DNA of 64,000 nt from Sinohyriopsis cumingii (Eukaryota; Mollusca; Bivalvia; Unionida; Unionidae): assembly GCA_028554795.2 (NCBI GenBank), contig JAPYKE020000279.1:186001-250000 (forward strand), in the 5' to 3' direction. A program made the translations under genes and the position numbers. The notes beneath the pieces were generated by a model that ran no database searches, was not told the origin of the DNA, and was given only the letters and a program-made list of their open reading frames with translations. The first letter of the stretch is position 1, and every line of letters begins with the position of its first letter. Positions 9,775 through 19,031 of the stretch are shown here, one piece after another.

Positions 9775-10098
9775 TTATTCAGTCGTGTTTTCTTGACGTT
9801 TTACTTTTTCTAACTCAATTTCCAAACGCTTCATTTCTAATCTTAATTTCTTTCTTTCCGTTTCCCATTCAAACTCCTGTCTTAATTCAAATTCTCTTTC
9901 ATTTTTCTTTGCGCTAGTTTTTCGCTTTGTTTCCTTGGGTGGTTGCATGTGCTCAAGGTTAAGTTCCTCTTCATACTCCATAACTTCATTATCTGTAAAT
10001 TCCATCAAATTCTGTGCTGCCGCTTTTCTTCGTGGTCGTCCTGAAGCAACCGTGGCTCCCTCAACTTCGACATCATCAGCAACCGACATAATGACCAA
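9775..10098 (-). CDS. Gypsy Gag N-terminal segment, coiled-coil rich (copy G1)
   Basis: 107 codons. It has an acidic N-terminal part with a basic R-P-R-R-K patch, then a highly charged heptad-like region rich in Glu, Arg, Lys and Leu that should form a coiled coil. It ends in TAA, with only three codons before the ATG of the 920-codon frame and in the same frame. The two are most simply one gag-pol frame interrupted by a single nonsense codon, present in all three copies that include this region. Readthrough cannot be excluded from sequence. Confidence 0.8.
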   Translation of the reverse strand: MVIMSVADDVEVEGATVASGRPRRKAAAQNLMEFTDNEVMEYEEELNLEHMQPPKETKRKTSAKKNEREFELRQEFEWETERKKLRLEMKRLEIELEKVKRQENTTE

Positions 10099-10370
10099 CT
10101 ATATGTACGTACTGTAAGTTCTATCACTGTATTCACAGCCACTGGACTAGCTTTAATTATCTACGAGTTTCTGGGCTTACACGTGTACACTCGTTACAGT
10201 GATACACACTTTGCACTTAGCAATTAACAACTGTACGTTATACACACAGTACAACCAGTCACTGCTAATATCACAGATTCACTGAATTCACAGCTTTCAG
10301 AATTGTCAAACACAATTCCAACGTATTGAAAAAAATTCCAAATAATTCACACAGGATTTTGGAATCCGTA

Positions 10371-10382
10371 CCGCTGCCACCA
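10371..10382 (-). promoter_or_regulatory. Gypsy primer binding site, tRNA-Leu type (copy G1)
   Basis: The + strand reads ccgctgccacca, the 3' end of typical animal tRNA-Leu including CCA. On the minus (element) strand it is the 12-base primer binding site, three bases downstream of the LTR end. Same in G2 (25125-25136) and G3 (39885-39896). Confidence 0.85.
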
Positions 10383-10385
10383 AAA

Positions 10386-10746
10386 TGTTACATTCGGGTT
10401 CAAAGGACACACAAACACCAAGTAAGGGTCCTACAACTTTATGTAAAATAAAGCTAAAATCTTAAAAAATAAACTAGAAAAAAAGTGTTCATTACAGTAC
10501 CAAGCCCAGCTAAAAACTGCTTGCTCTATCACTCTGCTCTTGTTTTAGTAAGGGTTAGACACATGGAATTCTAATCAAATTAACATTTGTGCCTTATCCA
10601 GGCCCAGATAGCCATGGGAAGATAAACAACAGCACTGAACCTGTTGACAGTCTCTGGTATCAAATATCCAGAATGCTGGGAATAATGTTCTGCTGTCACT
10701 ACTAACAATTAGATTCTGCTAGAATATGATACAGGCCCTTATAACA
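10386..10746 (-). repeat. Gypsy 5' LTR, 361 bp (copy G1)
   Basis: Bounded by inverted TGTTA...TAACA ends, next to the primer binding site on one side and host DNA (atgtc...) on the other. It would carry the element promoter on the minus strand. No second LTR exists in the unit, so a target-site duplication cannot be confirmed; the likely target is the bases starting at 10747. Confidence 0.85.
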
Positions 10747-11665
10747 ATGTCCATGTGTTAAATGAGCATCAGTATTTACAAAGGGGAAATGCAATGTTCA
10801 AACCACGTCTACTAACCAACGCAAACTTTTGACTGAGCAACATACATTCATCTTCTGAGTCACACCAACATTTACTAACCATCACGCCGCTTAAACTCAC
10901 CAGCACCTAATCTCCACTTGAACAACACATACTCACGAACATGCCGTTTTGGTTGCCCAAACCCAAACTTATTAATAAACGACAAAGCAATGGGATGCTA
11001 ACACATACACACAACCATCCATGAAAGGGTAGAAATGATCATGCACACACATCAACAGAAGCAGCCATGAATAGTGTTGTACTGCTCATATACTGTATAT
11101 AGAAACATATTTAATTACTATCGTACATCTAGTGAAAGGAAAGAAATATGTAGGAGTGCTTTCATATATATACAAAGTTACTAATATATCTCTAAAGGGT
11201 AAGATTATCCATTCACTATGCACACAAACTTGCTACCACACTAAAGGCAACGGGCACTCATACACAAAACACATATAGTTATATCCTGATTTGAGTGGGA
11301 CGTCGTTTAGGCCACCAAGTTAATAGTAATTCCTACGCATTATTTGTCCTACATAAAACCCACCTTAGATAAGAAAAGAACATATTTAGAAGGAACTGAC
11401 ATGGCCGTTCTGAAGTATTGGTTGCAGCAAAATCAATGAAAGATATCCAGTATTCGACAGCAGTGTCTTGGTATTTAATCGGAACTATACAGTATTGTGC
11501 TGACATGCTATTACACCGAATGCATACAGACATACATAATGATTGTAGAGAATTATGTCACCAACAGAAAACGTAGTACTTAAACAAATGACCCCAAACT
11601 TAGATAATCTGATTGTAAGAGGTAATTCTGGAGTTGTTTAATACATTTCGAGTATCCATAGTCGA
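10747..11665. repeat. Direct repeat B, right of Gypsy fragment (U1)
   Basis: Second copy of the 919-bp host segment, with B-type bases (aacgc, ttaga, attgtaag). It continues without a break into the host sequence that also follows the single copy in U4. Confidence 0.93.
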
Positions 11666-12091
11666 TTAGAGAACAATGATATGTAGAAAATGGCAATTTT
11701 CTTTAGCACAGCATCAACGAATTTTGTAAACATGCCCAAAGATCGGGGCATGCTGATTGGTTTTAGTTTTGCGACTCAACTGCCTGTCCCCATTCTCGCT
11801 TGGACAGCTAATAGCTGCTTAATCATCGTACCTCTCCTGCGCTTTTAAAGATACTGTATGAATAGCTTGGTGGTATAGTTTATGTGTGCAGTTAGCTTTC
11901 ATGGAAATCGCATGTAAGATACAAATGACGTTTCATACGCAATGCCAGCATCATTGGTAACAAAGTTGTAATAAAAACATAGCCATAAAATAAAAGATAC
12001 AAGTCCTCTGTCTCCCCAGGATTCTTATGATCGTGGTGAATCATGTGTTACCTCTCTTTCTACATCATTCTCTCTCAATCACTCTCTCACA

Positions 12092-12126
<35 letters not shown>

Positions 12127-14186
12127 TGTATATCATGGAAATTGGTCCCGAAGCTCGAGATGATTAATGAAAATGAAGATCGTTGCCAAACGGTCAGTTT
12201 AACTATTTCGATGTCAAACGGCAATCAGTTCCAAAGTAGAACCGTAAGAAAATAATTGTCACAGATAATAAGAACCAACATTTTTTGACATTGTTGCTAG
12301 TTTCATGGCGCATTTGCCTGAATTAAGCTGTCCATTTCTTCTATGATTCATCAGAATTGTCTCGATCCTTGTTATGCTTGCCAATGCGAAAACTCATTGT
12401 CTAGGAGAATGTCCTGCCAACTTATCCTCTGTGTTTTCTTCATGCAGCCAATGTGAAAATAGTTCAGCTTTTTGGCATGACGTCTGTATACCATTCGAAT
12501 TTATCGTGCATACAGCAGGGTCGGCATTACAATAGCTTTGTTGACATTTAGGCTTGTTTGCAGATTGATCCCTATGCGCTCTTCTAATTTGCTTATAGTC
12601 TGCCAAAGACCACATTTACTTGAGCCGTTTCGGTGTTGCTTTCATCATAGATGTGAATTGCACCTGACAGTGTACTGCTGAGTTAGTTGAACTTATCCAC
12701 TACCTCGAGAGTTTAGCCATTTTACTGTGATGGTAGGTTCTACATAAGGCTTTCCTGTTGTAGGTTGGTTTAGCACCAATGTCCTACTTATACTGATTGT
12801 GAGAGCAACACTGTTTCAAGCTGAAGCGAATTAGTCTATACAAATATTGGTCCCAAGCCCGAGTCGTTCTGGAGGTTGGCCAGGATTTTTTTTTAGGGTG
12901 GCAAAACTTATCAGAAGGTGGAAATGGAGTCGTGAGACTCAGAAAGAATATATTGTAGGGTCGGGGCCAAAAGAGGTTGGTAACCATTGCCATACATATT
13001 TTTGCATAACAGACACAGATTTGGGATTCAAGAACAGTCACTGTCTTTAACATTTTGCCTTTAGTCTCCTCCAACTGAATGGAATGCCATCAATTCGGTA
13101 CCTGATATCAACCCTTTTGTCACAGCCACGGTAAGCACCAGTAAGCATAACAGCGAACATCATACTGAAGAGGGGCTTCTTTGACTTCTTTGGCGACTGG
13201 ATGGTTCTGATACATCATTTTAACTTCCTTCATTTACTGAATATCGCAACTACGAATTTTGTCTGGTTTAGTATCACGGAAATAAATTAATTTTCATTGT
13301 AATTATTAGCACTTTTTCACATTTTAGTAAAGGGCATGACGCAATTATTTGTCCTCCAAAAGATAAATTATGGACTAAAATTATCATCTGTCTTCACCAA
13401 AGGTATATTATTCAGTTCGTACATTAAATAGGGTCTTCTTCTATGTTTATGCTGCAGCTCCTTATCTTATTTGGCTGGATGTTTTCATTTCTTCTAAAAT
13501 AAATGACACACATGTAAAGCCTTGATGTAGTTTCAAACATTACCCACCAGCCCCACCTCCTTCCTCAAACAGCGTTCAGCTATCGGGTGTATTTCATCTG
13601 GATGTTGAAGGATGGAACTTTGCTTTTATGACGAGAAACCCTCTTGTTATAAAACTTTCCACCTACGTGTTTTATTAAAACCATTTCTATATTTCTTCAG
13701 ATATCCTACCAAAGTTGTTATAAGCGACAACGACTACTTTCTATCTTTTGTAAGCACCTGTACTGCATGATAATCAGTTTAAATTATCTTCTTGATACCA
13801 AATATTCTATATTGCTCATTTCTTATGAAAGTGGCCTTAAGTTCCAGGATCAGGTCAGTAAACAATATAAAGTAGCCATCTGGTCTAAATATTATTTGCA
13901 TTTTGGTAGATTTAGAACAATATTTAATATAGTACATATACATATTTTAACACAGCCGTATAGCAGTGTTGGAGACAAACCAAGATAAGGATACATATTC
14001 TCTCTCCAATATTGATGGGATTTGTACCTGCGCACAACGTTATGTGAAGATGCATCATTCAATCCTTGGCGACTTTAAAATGCCGACTACAAATCTTCAG
14101 TAATTCATTGAAGACGGTATATAACATCATATACTAGAAAAGGGTGCGACGTCCTAATTACAATAATGTACATTAAGGCTAACCTC
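11666..14186. other. Host-like segment with CT microsatellite and exon-like pieces (U1)
   Basis: Contains a perfect small hairpin at 11731-11752 (catgccc / gggcatg), the CT microsatellite 12095-12124 (15 repeats), and three + strand exon-like pieces: W 12154-12243, X 13065-13130 and Y 13701-13749. These are described under the U3/U4 copy. Many short frames on both strands overlap here, so no gene is called. Equivalent segments: 26420-28948, 41180-43712 and 52981-55548. Confidence 0.5.
12095..12124. repeat. CT microsatellite, 15 repeats (U1)
   Basis: Perfect TC run. Lengths along the array are 15 (U1), 19 (U2), 21 (U3) and 23 (U4) repeats. Confidence 0.95.
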
Positions 14187-14200
14187 AAGTATAAAAAGGA
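14187..14200. repeat. LINE target-site sequence, left copy (aagtataaaaagga)
   Basis: 14 bp flanking the 3' end of copy L2. Its partner at the 5' end survives only in U4, at 49464-49477. Also present at 28949-28962 and 55549-55562. Confidence 0.9.
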
Positions 14201-14480
14201 TTGATTGATTGATTGATTGTTTGTTTTTTAACGGCGCATCAGCACTGTTAGGCTATTTAGCGCCAAACAAAGTGTTATTTGTATAATCTTTTAAAACTTA
14301 TAAAAGGTCCTATATCGACCAGCGATATAAAAGAACAAATGGTTGAAATTAAAAACGGTAAGATGGTAACGGTGCAAAATAAAGCTTCCCGATCAACGGG
14401 AAATGTAAAAAAGATGAATAAGTATTAAAATGGGACGGTATATATATTGCATAAAACTGCACAAGGTGATAGCATAAAAG

Positions 14481-15356
14481 TCAGAGTTTAGAGTAAATAT
14501 TTACGGCTTTCAGGAACTCTATAATACGAGTGATGTTTACAGTATCAAAAAGTTCTTTCATGCCATGCACTTTGTAATAACGATCGCGCGTAGGTTGTAG
14601 GTCAAAGCACTCTATCATAAAGTGCTTGACAGTGAATGGTTCATTGCAAGAAACGCACTCTGGTGGGTCTTCACCTTTTAGTATGTGGGTGTGGGTGATA
14701 TAAGTATGACCAATTCGGATTCTTGCTATGACTATCTCCCCCCTACGAATGGTTCTGTAGGAAGGAGTCCATTCTCCTAGAGTTGGCTTGATTGCATGAA
14801 GTTTGTTATTCACGGCATCATTCCATGATGCCTGCCACTTCTGACGAAAGAACTTTCTGATACAAGGTTTAAAATCAGTATATGGTATTTTAAAATCAGA
14901 TGGTTCTTGAGTAAGGGCCATTTTAGCAGCGCGATCTGCTTTTTCGTTACCTTTAATGCCAATGTGGCTAGGTAACCAACAGTATATTATATTGTGGGAG
15001 ACACTCAGCTCGGCATCTTTGAAGAGTATGTTTTTTAATAATGGGTTCTCCAGTTTTCTATTGTGTAGTGACTGGAGTCCTGATAGCGAGTCGGAGAATA
15101 TGATACTGTTTAAAATATGTTTCTTTTCTATATGTTGCAGAGCAAGGTCTATTGCTCTGATTTCGGCTGTAAAAATTGATGCTCCATTTGGTAAACGAAC
15201 TTGCGTTGTATGATTTCCACAAACAAAGGCTGCAGCAACCTTTTCCTCATCCTTTGATCCTTCAGTGTAAATTCTGGTGTAGTTTTTAAATTCGGTGAGG
15301 AGTTCATCGTAAGAGTTGTGGAAGATAGAAGGGTTTGTTTCGGATTTTTTTTCCAT
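14481..15356 (-). CDS. LINE ORF2 RNase H and C-terminal segment (copy L2)
   Basis: 291 residues. RNase H acidic positions are E65, D89 and D141, with Glu at residue 32 in place of the usual first catalytic Asp. The C-terminal zinc-like motif is C234-C237-H245-C250 (CX2CX7HX4C), typical of I/Jockey/R1-group ORF2 tails. Gly at residue 206 is private to this copy (Glu elsewhere). The RNase H would remove RNA from the cDNA hybrid in an active element. Here it is out of frame with RT. Confidence 0.85.
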   Translation of the reverse strand: MEKKSETNPSIFHNSYDELLTEFKNYTRIYTEGSKDEEKVAAAFVCGNHTTQVRLPNGASIFTAEIRAIDLALQHIEKKHILNSIIFSDSLSGLQSLHNRKLENPLLKNILFKDAELSVSHNIIYCWLPSHIGIKGNEKADRAAKMALTQEPSDFKIPYTDFKPCIRKFFRQKWQASWNDAVNNKLHAIKPTLGEWTPSYRTIRRGEIVIARIRIGHTYITHTHILKGEDPPECVSCNEPFTVKHFMIECFDLQPTRDRYYKVHGMKELFDTVNITRIIEFLKAVNIYSKL

Positions 15357-16830
15357 CGTGTAGCGTAAAACGTACTTTTGGTTGTTTAATTAGCCAGGGT
15401 GGTGTTTCGGAGATGGATGTTTTTTGAATTTTAGAAAGATCTATATTTGTAGTGTCAAGGCTGGATGATATTCTAATGCCAAAGGAAGGTATGGCGTTTG
15501 GTTTATTTTCGTATAAAGTTTTGTATTTGGGTTGAAAAACAGCCGAAAAAGCAGGATTCAGAGGGTTTGATTTTAATTTGAGAGCATACTGTGCGGAAAG
15601 CATTTCTCTACGATGCGATAACGGTGGTTCATTCGCCTCAGCTAGAAGGCTTTCACACGGGGATGTTTTAAATGCTCCCAGAGCCAGTCTTATTCCCTGA
15701 TGATGAATTGGATCAAGCATTTTAAGATACGATTTTCTGGCTGAACCATACACAACGCAACCATAGTCCAGTTTGGAGCGAATAAACGTTCTGTATAAAT
15801 TTAGGATGACTTTTCTATCAGCACCCCAGTCAGTGTGCGCTACTACTTTAAGTAGGTTAAGTGCTTTTAAGCATTTAGCTTTTAAGTTCTTTAGGTGTGG
15901 AATAAAGGTCAGTTTTCTGTCAAAGATTATACCTAATAATTTGGTTTCCTCAACAACTGGAATAGGTGTTCCATCCAGCGTGAGGTTCGGTTCATCGTGA
16001 TGTTTTCGTAACTGACAGAAATGCATGCATACCGTTTTTAATTTCGAGAATTTGAAACCGTTTGCATTGGCCCAATTTTGAATTTTGTTTATATTTTGCT
16101 GCAGTTGTCTTTCAATTGTATGCATGTGCTTTGACCGATAACATATTAGAAAATCATCAACGTATAAAGAGCAATCCACACCAGGAGTCAAACACTTGGT
16201 GATGCTATTAATTTTGATGTTAAAGAGCGTCACAGATAAAATACTGCCCTGGGGCACACCCATCTCTTGCTCGTGCAGATCGGAGAGGGTAGAGCCCACT
16301 CGTACTTTGAATTCTCTGTCTGAGAGGAAGTTGGATATGAAAGAGGGCAGACGGCCTTTTCGACCTAGATCGTTCAGGTCATTTAGTATCCCGTACTTCC
16401 ATGTCGTGTCATAGGCCTTTTCTAAATCAAAGAAAACCGCTACTAAATGTTCTTTCTTAATAAATGCATCGCGAATAAATGTTTCCAGTCTAACCAGATG
16501 ATCATTGGTGCTCCGGCCATATCGAAAGCCACTTTGGAAAGGAGATATTAAATTGTTAGTTTCCAAATACCAGACAAGCCGAGAACTGATCATTCGTTCC
16601 ATTGTTTTGCACACACAGCTTGTGAGTGCAATTGGTCGATAGCTGTTGGGGTCTTCGCTATCTTTACCGGGTTTGGAGACTGGTATTACAGTTGCTTCTT
16701 TCCAGATTTTTGGTACATTACCAGTAATCCATAAATCATTGAAGAGTTTCAAAAGAGATGTTAAAGATGATTCTGGAAGGTGTTTCAAAAACTGGTAATG
16801 TATTTCGTCAGGCCCAAGCGGAAGTATCAT
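15304..16830 (-). CDS. LINE ORF2 reverse transcriptase segment (copy L2)
   Basis: Same 508-codon layout as the U1 copy, with Asn at residues 204 and 252. Motif A D135 and the Y-V-D-D box are intact. Residue 52 is Ser, where the P-x-P-K-P-G motif expects Pro. Confidence 0.87.
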   Translation of the reverse strand: MILPLGPDEIHYQFLKHLPESSLTSLLKLFNDLWITGNVPKIWKEATVIPVSKPGKDSEDPNSYRPIALTSCVCKTMERMISSRLVWYLETNNLISPFQSGFRYGRSTNDHLVRLETFIRDAFIKKEHLVAVFFDLEKAYDTTWKYGILNDLNDLGRKGRLPSFISNFLSDREFKVRVGSTLSDLHEQEMGVPQGSILSVTLFNIKINSITKCLTPGVDCSLYVDDFLICYRSKHMHTIERQLQQNINKIQNWANANGFKFSKLKTVCMHFCQLRKHHDEPNLTLDGTPIPVVEETKLLGIIFDRKLTFIPHLKNLKAKCLKALNLLKVVAHTDWGADRKVILNLYRTFIRSKLDYGCVVYGSARKSYLKMLDPIHHQGIRLALGAFKTSPCESLLAEANEPPLSHRREMLSAQYALKLKSNPLNPAFSAVFQPKYKTLYENKPNAIPSFGIRISSSLDTTNIDLSKIQKTSISETPPWLIKQPKVRFTLHDGKKIRNKPFYLPQLLR

Positions 16831-17285
16831 GGGCCTTATCTAAAGCCTCCCTAAGCTCCGATAGTGAGAACAATTGATTATAACTTTCCGAGTTGTTGGA
16901 TGTGAATTTTAAACGTGACTTTTCTTTTTGAGTTTTAAGTTTTCGGAAGGCTTCTGAATAATTAGATGATGAGGAATTTTTCGAGAAACTGTCAGCAAGA
17001 ATATTTGCAATGTCACGTTTTGAACTAAAGTTGTTATTGTTCAGTGTCAGATGTCGGAGAGGGTTTTGTTTTCTCTTTCCGTTTATTTTGCGTATAGTGT
17101 CCCAAACTTTCTTAACAGAGGAACGAGAGTTTAAAGAAGAAACATATTTCTTCCATGATGCTCTTTTACTTTCTTTGATTGTGCGGCGAGCTTTGGCCCG
17201 GACAATGCGATATATATTTAAGTTTTCGGGCGTCGGGTGATTATTGAATTTTTTTAATGCTTCTCGGCGTTGCAGTATGGCTTCC

Positions 17286-18164
17286 TTACAATTCCTTAGT
17301 GAGCCAAGGTTTTAGGGTTCTTATACAGTTTGTTGAGGACTTGGGGATAGATTCTTCTGCAATGGCGGTTAAAATAGATGTAAAATGCTGAATGGGATCG
17401 TTAACATTGAAAACTGTATCCTCATTCAGCCTAGTTTTACAGAGTGTTTCGAACTTGGCCCAGTCGGCCTTCTTTAAATTCCATTGTGGAATTACTTCAT
17501 CAATTGTAGAGTTATGATTTACAAGGGAGATTGGGAAGTGATCGCTGCTGTGAAGGTCATCAGCGACCTTCCATTCATAGTCCAAAAGCAGCGAAGGAGA
17601 ACAAATTGTGAAATCGATGCATGTGTATGTACCCGTGCCTGGGTGTAAATATGTAGGTGTTTTGGTATTATATAGACACAGATCGTGTCTAGAAATAAGG
17701 TCTTCAACTTTGTGAGCTCTGTCACTTATATGATTCGATCCCCATAAAATGTTATGGGCATTAAAATCCCCGAGTAAAACAAATGGCGCGGGAAGCTGTT
17801 GAACAAGGTCGTCTAATTCGTTTGGTACTAGGTTAGTGTTTGGTGGTAAGTAAATAGAGCAAAATGTAATCACTCGATGTAGAGTGACGCTTACAGCAAT
17901 GGCTTGTAAATTGGTATTTAAATGAATGAAGCTATGAGGAGCTCTGTTGTTCACAATAACAGAAACTCCTCCTGATGCCCTATCAACATTTGGAGAGCAG
18001 GTGTTAAACAGGGAGTAGTTTTTAAATGTGATATTGTCCGTATCTTTCAAGAATGTTTCTTGAAGGCATAGTACCGCAGGATCATGTTCGTTTAAAAGCA
18101 GGAGAATATCATTGTAATTTGCTTTAAGTCCTCGACAATTCCATTGTATGATAGTGTTTTTCAT
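17286..18164 (-). CDS. LINE ORF2 AP-type endonuclease segment (copy L2)
   Basis: 292 codons with all catalytic positions present. His at residue 174 (Pro in U1) and Phe at residue 185. Confidence 0.87.
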   Translation of the reverse strand: MKNTIIQWNCRGLKANYNDILLLLNEHDPAVLCLQETFLKDTDNITFKNYSLFNTCSPNVDRASGGVSVIVNNRAPHSFIHLNTNLQAIAVSVTLHRVITFCSIYLPPNTNLVPNELDDLVQQLPAPFVLLGDFNAHNILWGSNHISDRAHKVEDLISRHDLCLYNTKTPTYLHPGTGTYTCIDFTICSPSLLLDYEWKVADDLHSSDHFPISLVNHNSTIDEVIPQWNLKKADWAKFETLCKTRLNEDTVFNVNDPIQHFTSILTAIAEESIPKSSTNCIRTLKPWLTKEL

Positions 18165-18226
18165 TATAAATTTAAATGAAAGATTGTGGAGCTAGGTTAG
18201 ACCTTTCGCAGAGGGAATTTGTTTTG

Positions 18227-18520
18227 TTATTTATCTGGAGGAAGTACGGGGGTGAATTTTTTGTTTGTAGGTCTGGCGTTCCCTTGAGCGCATGGAGCAG
18301 ATTCTTCTGCATCCATGCTCTCAATGTCTCCAAACCTGTTATAAAGTTTGATGGGGTCATCTGACCCCTTTTGTTGCCTGTTTCCATGAGATTTATTTTT
18401 GTTTTTTGGTGATTTAGGTTGCTGGGTATTGCTGAATGTAGTTTGTGTAGATGCCGTGTTTCTCTGTGATTGGTAATGAGGGGTGTTTGAGCTTGGTGTT
18501 GAATCGGGTGCTTCTGTTTG
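18227..18520 (-). pseudogene. LINE ORF1 C-terminal remnant (copy L2)
   Basis: Same remnant and same break point as in U1. Confidence 0.85.
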
Positions 18521-18618
18521 ATGGTTCCCTTGCTGTCACTTCATTCAAAGGGTGTTGGAACTCTATTCATCACCATGGACACATTCAGAGTGTACCTTTT
18601 CATCAGAGAGAATGCAGT

Positions 18619-18648
18619 TATAATAATAATAATAATAATAATAATAAT
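18619..18648. repeat. TAA microsatellite, 10 repeats (U2)
   Basis: Same length as in U1 and U3. Confidence 0.95.
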
Positions 18649-18731
18649 TAGAACTTTGTATAGCGCCTCATCTTTAGAAGCTCTAAGCGCTTTACAATAT
18701 TAGACAACACCTATAAGATAAAAAAAACATA

Positions 18732-19031
18732 TAATGAAATGATTACAAAAACAAACACCATGAAATTAGAAAACATAAAAAACATGCTGAAAATATATAA
18801 GGTAGGAAACATTATTAGGCTTTAAGTTTGTTCTTGCAGTCGAAAGAAGTGAGTTTCGAGAGCACTCTTGAATGGGATCATTAATGAAATGATTACAAAA
18901 ACAAACACCATGAAATTAGAAAACATAAAAAACATGCTGAAAATATTTAAGGTAGGAAACATTATTAGGCTTTAAGTTTGTTCTTGCAGTCGAAATAAGT
19001 GAGTTTTGAGAGCACTCTTGAATGGGATCAC
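18732..19031. repeat. 150-bp tandem duplication (U2)
   Basis: Two adjacent 150-bp copies differing at the same three positions as in U1. The right copy matches the single copy of U4. Confidence 0.9.

Larger units (their letters stand above)
7031..10746 (-). mobile_element. Ty3/Gypsy retrotransposon fragment, Gmr1-like (pol order PR-INT-RT), copy G1
   Basis: Minus-strand LTR element. From its 5' end it has a 361-bp LTR (10386-10746), a tRNA-Leu-type primer binding site, a leader, gag, protease, integrase and the first ~75 residues of RT. It then stops at 7030/7031; the rest of RT, RNase H and the 3' LTR are absent. Integrase lying before RT is the order described for Gmr1-type elements, unlike ordinary Ty3/Gypsy. 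The right edge abuts host DNA at 10747. The matching left host sequence is repeat A, not a 3' LTR, so the copy was broken by illegitimate recombination. Confidence 0.92.
1..14754. repeat. Tandem unit U1 (standard, Gypsy-containing)
   Basis: Its LINE is cut by the window start. U1 has private changes in the LINE (RT residues I204 and K252, EN residue P174, RNase H residue P72) not seen in the other units. CT microsatellite 15 repeats, TAA 10 repeats. Confidence 0.95.
14201..18520 (-). mobile_element. I/Nimb-like LINE, 5'-deleted copy L2
   Basis: 4320 bp from the 3' tail to the shared break inside ORF1. The 3' end (low coordinates) has a tail of TTGA-type repeats (CAAT on the element strand) and a 280-bp 3' UTR. 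The three ORF2 frameshifts lie near 15345-15352, 16816-16817 and 17290-17291. Confidence 0.92.

Noticed and set aside
12394-12615. 73-codon minus-strand frame with several Cys residues, and an overlapping + strand stretch behind a good acceptor
   Set aside because: Several frames are open on both strands here and the phases do not link convincingly to neighbouring pieces, so neither reading is supported.
12784-13074. Overlapping 96-codon (-) and 67-codon (+) frames
   Set aside because: Mutually overlapping, low-information frames with no domain; treated as chance.
14201-18520. Independent retrotransposition of the LINE into each unit
   Set aside because: Each copy has the same target sequence, the same frameshifts and, except U4, the same 5' deletion, which only duplication of one insertion explains.
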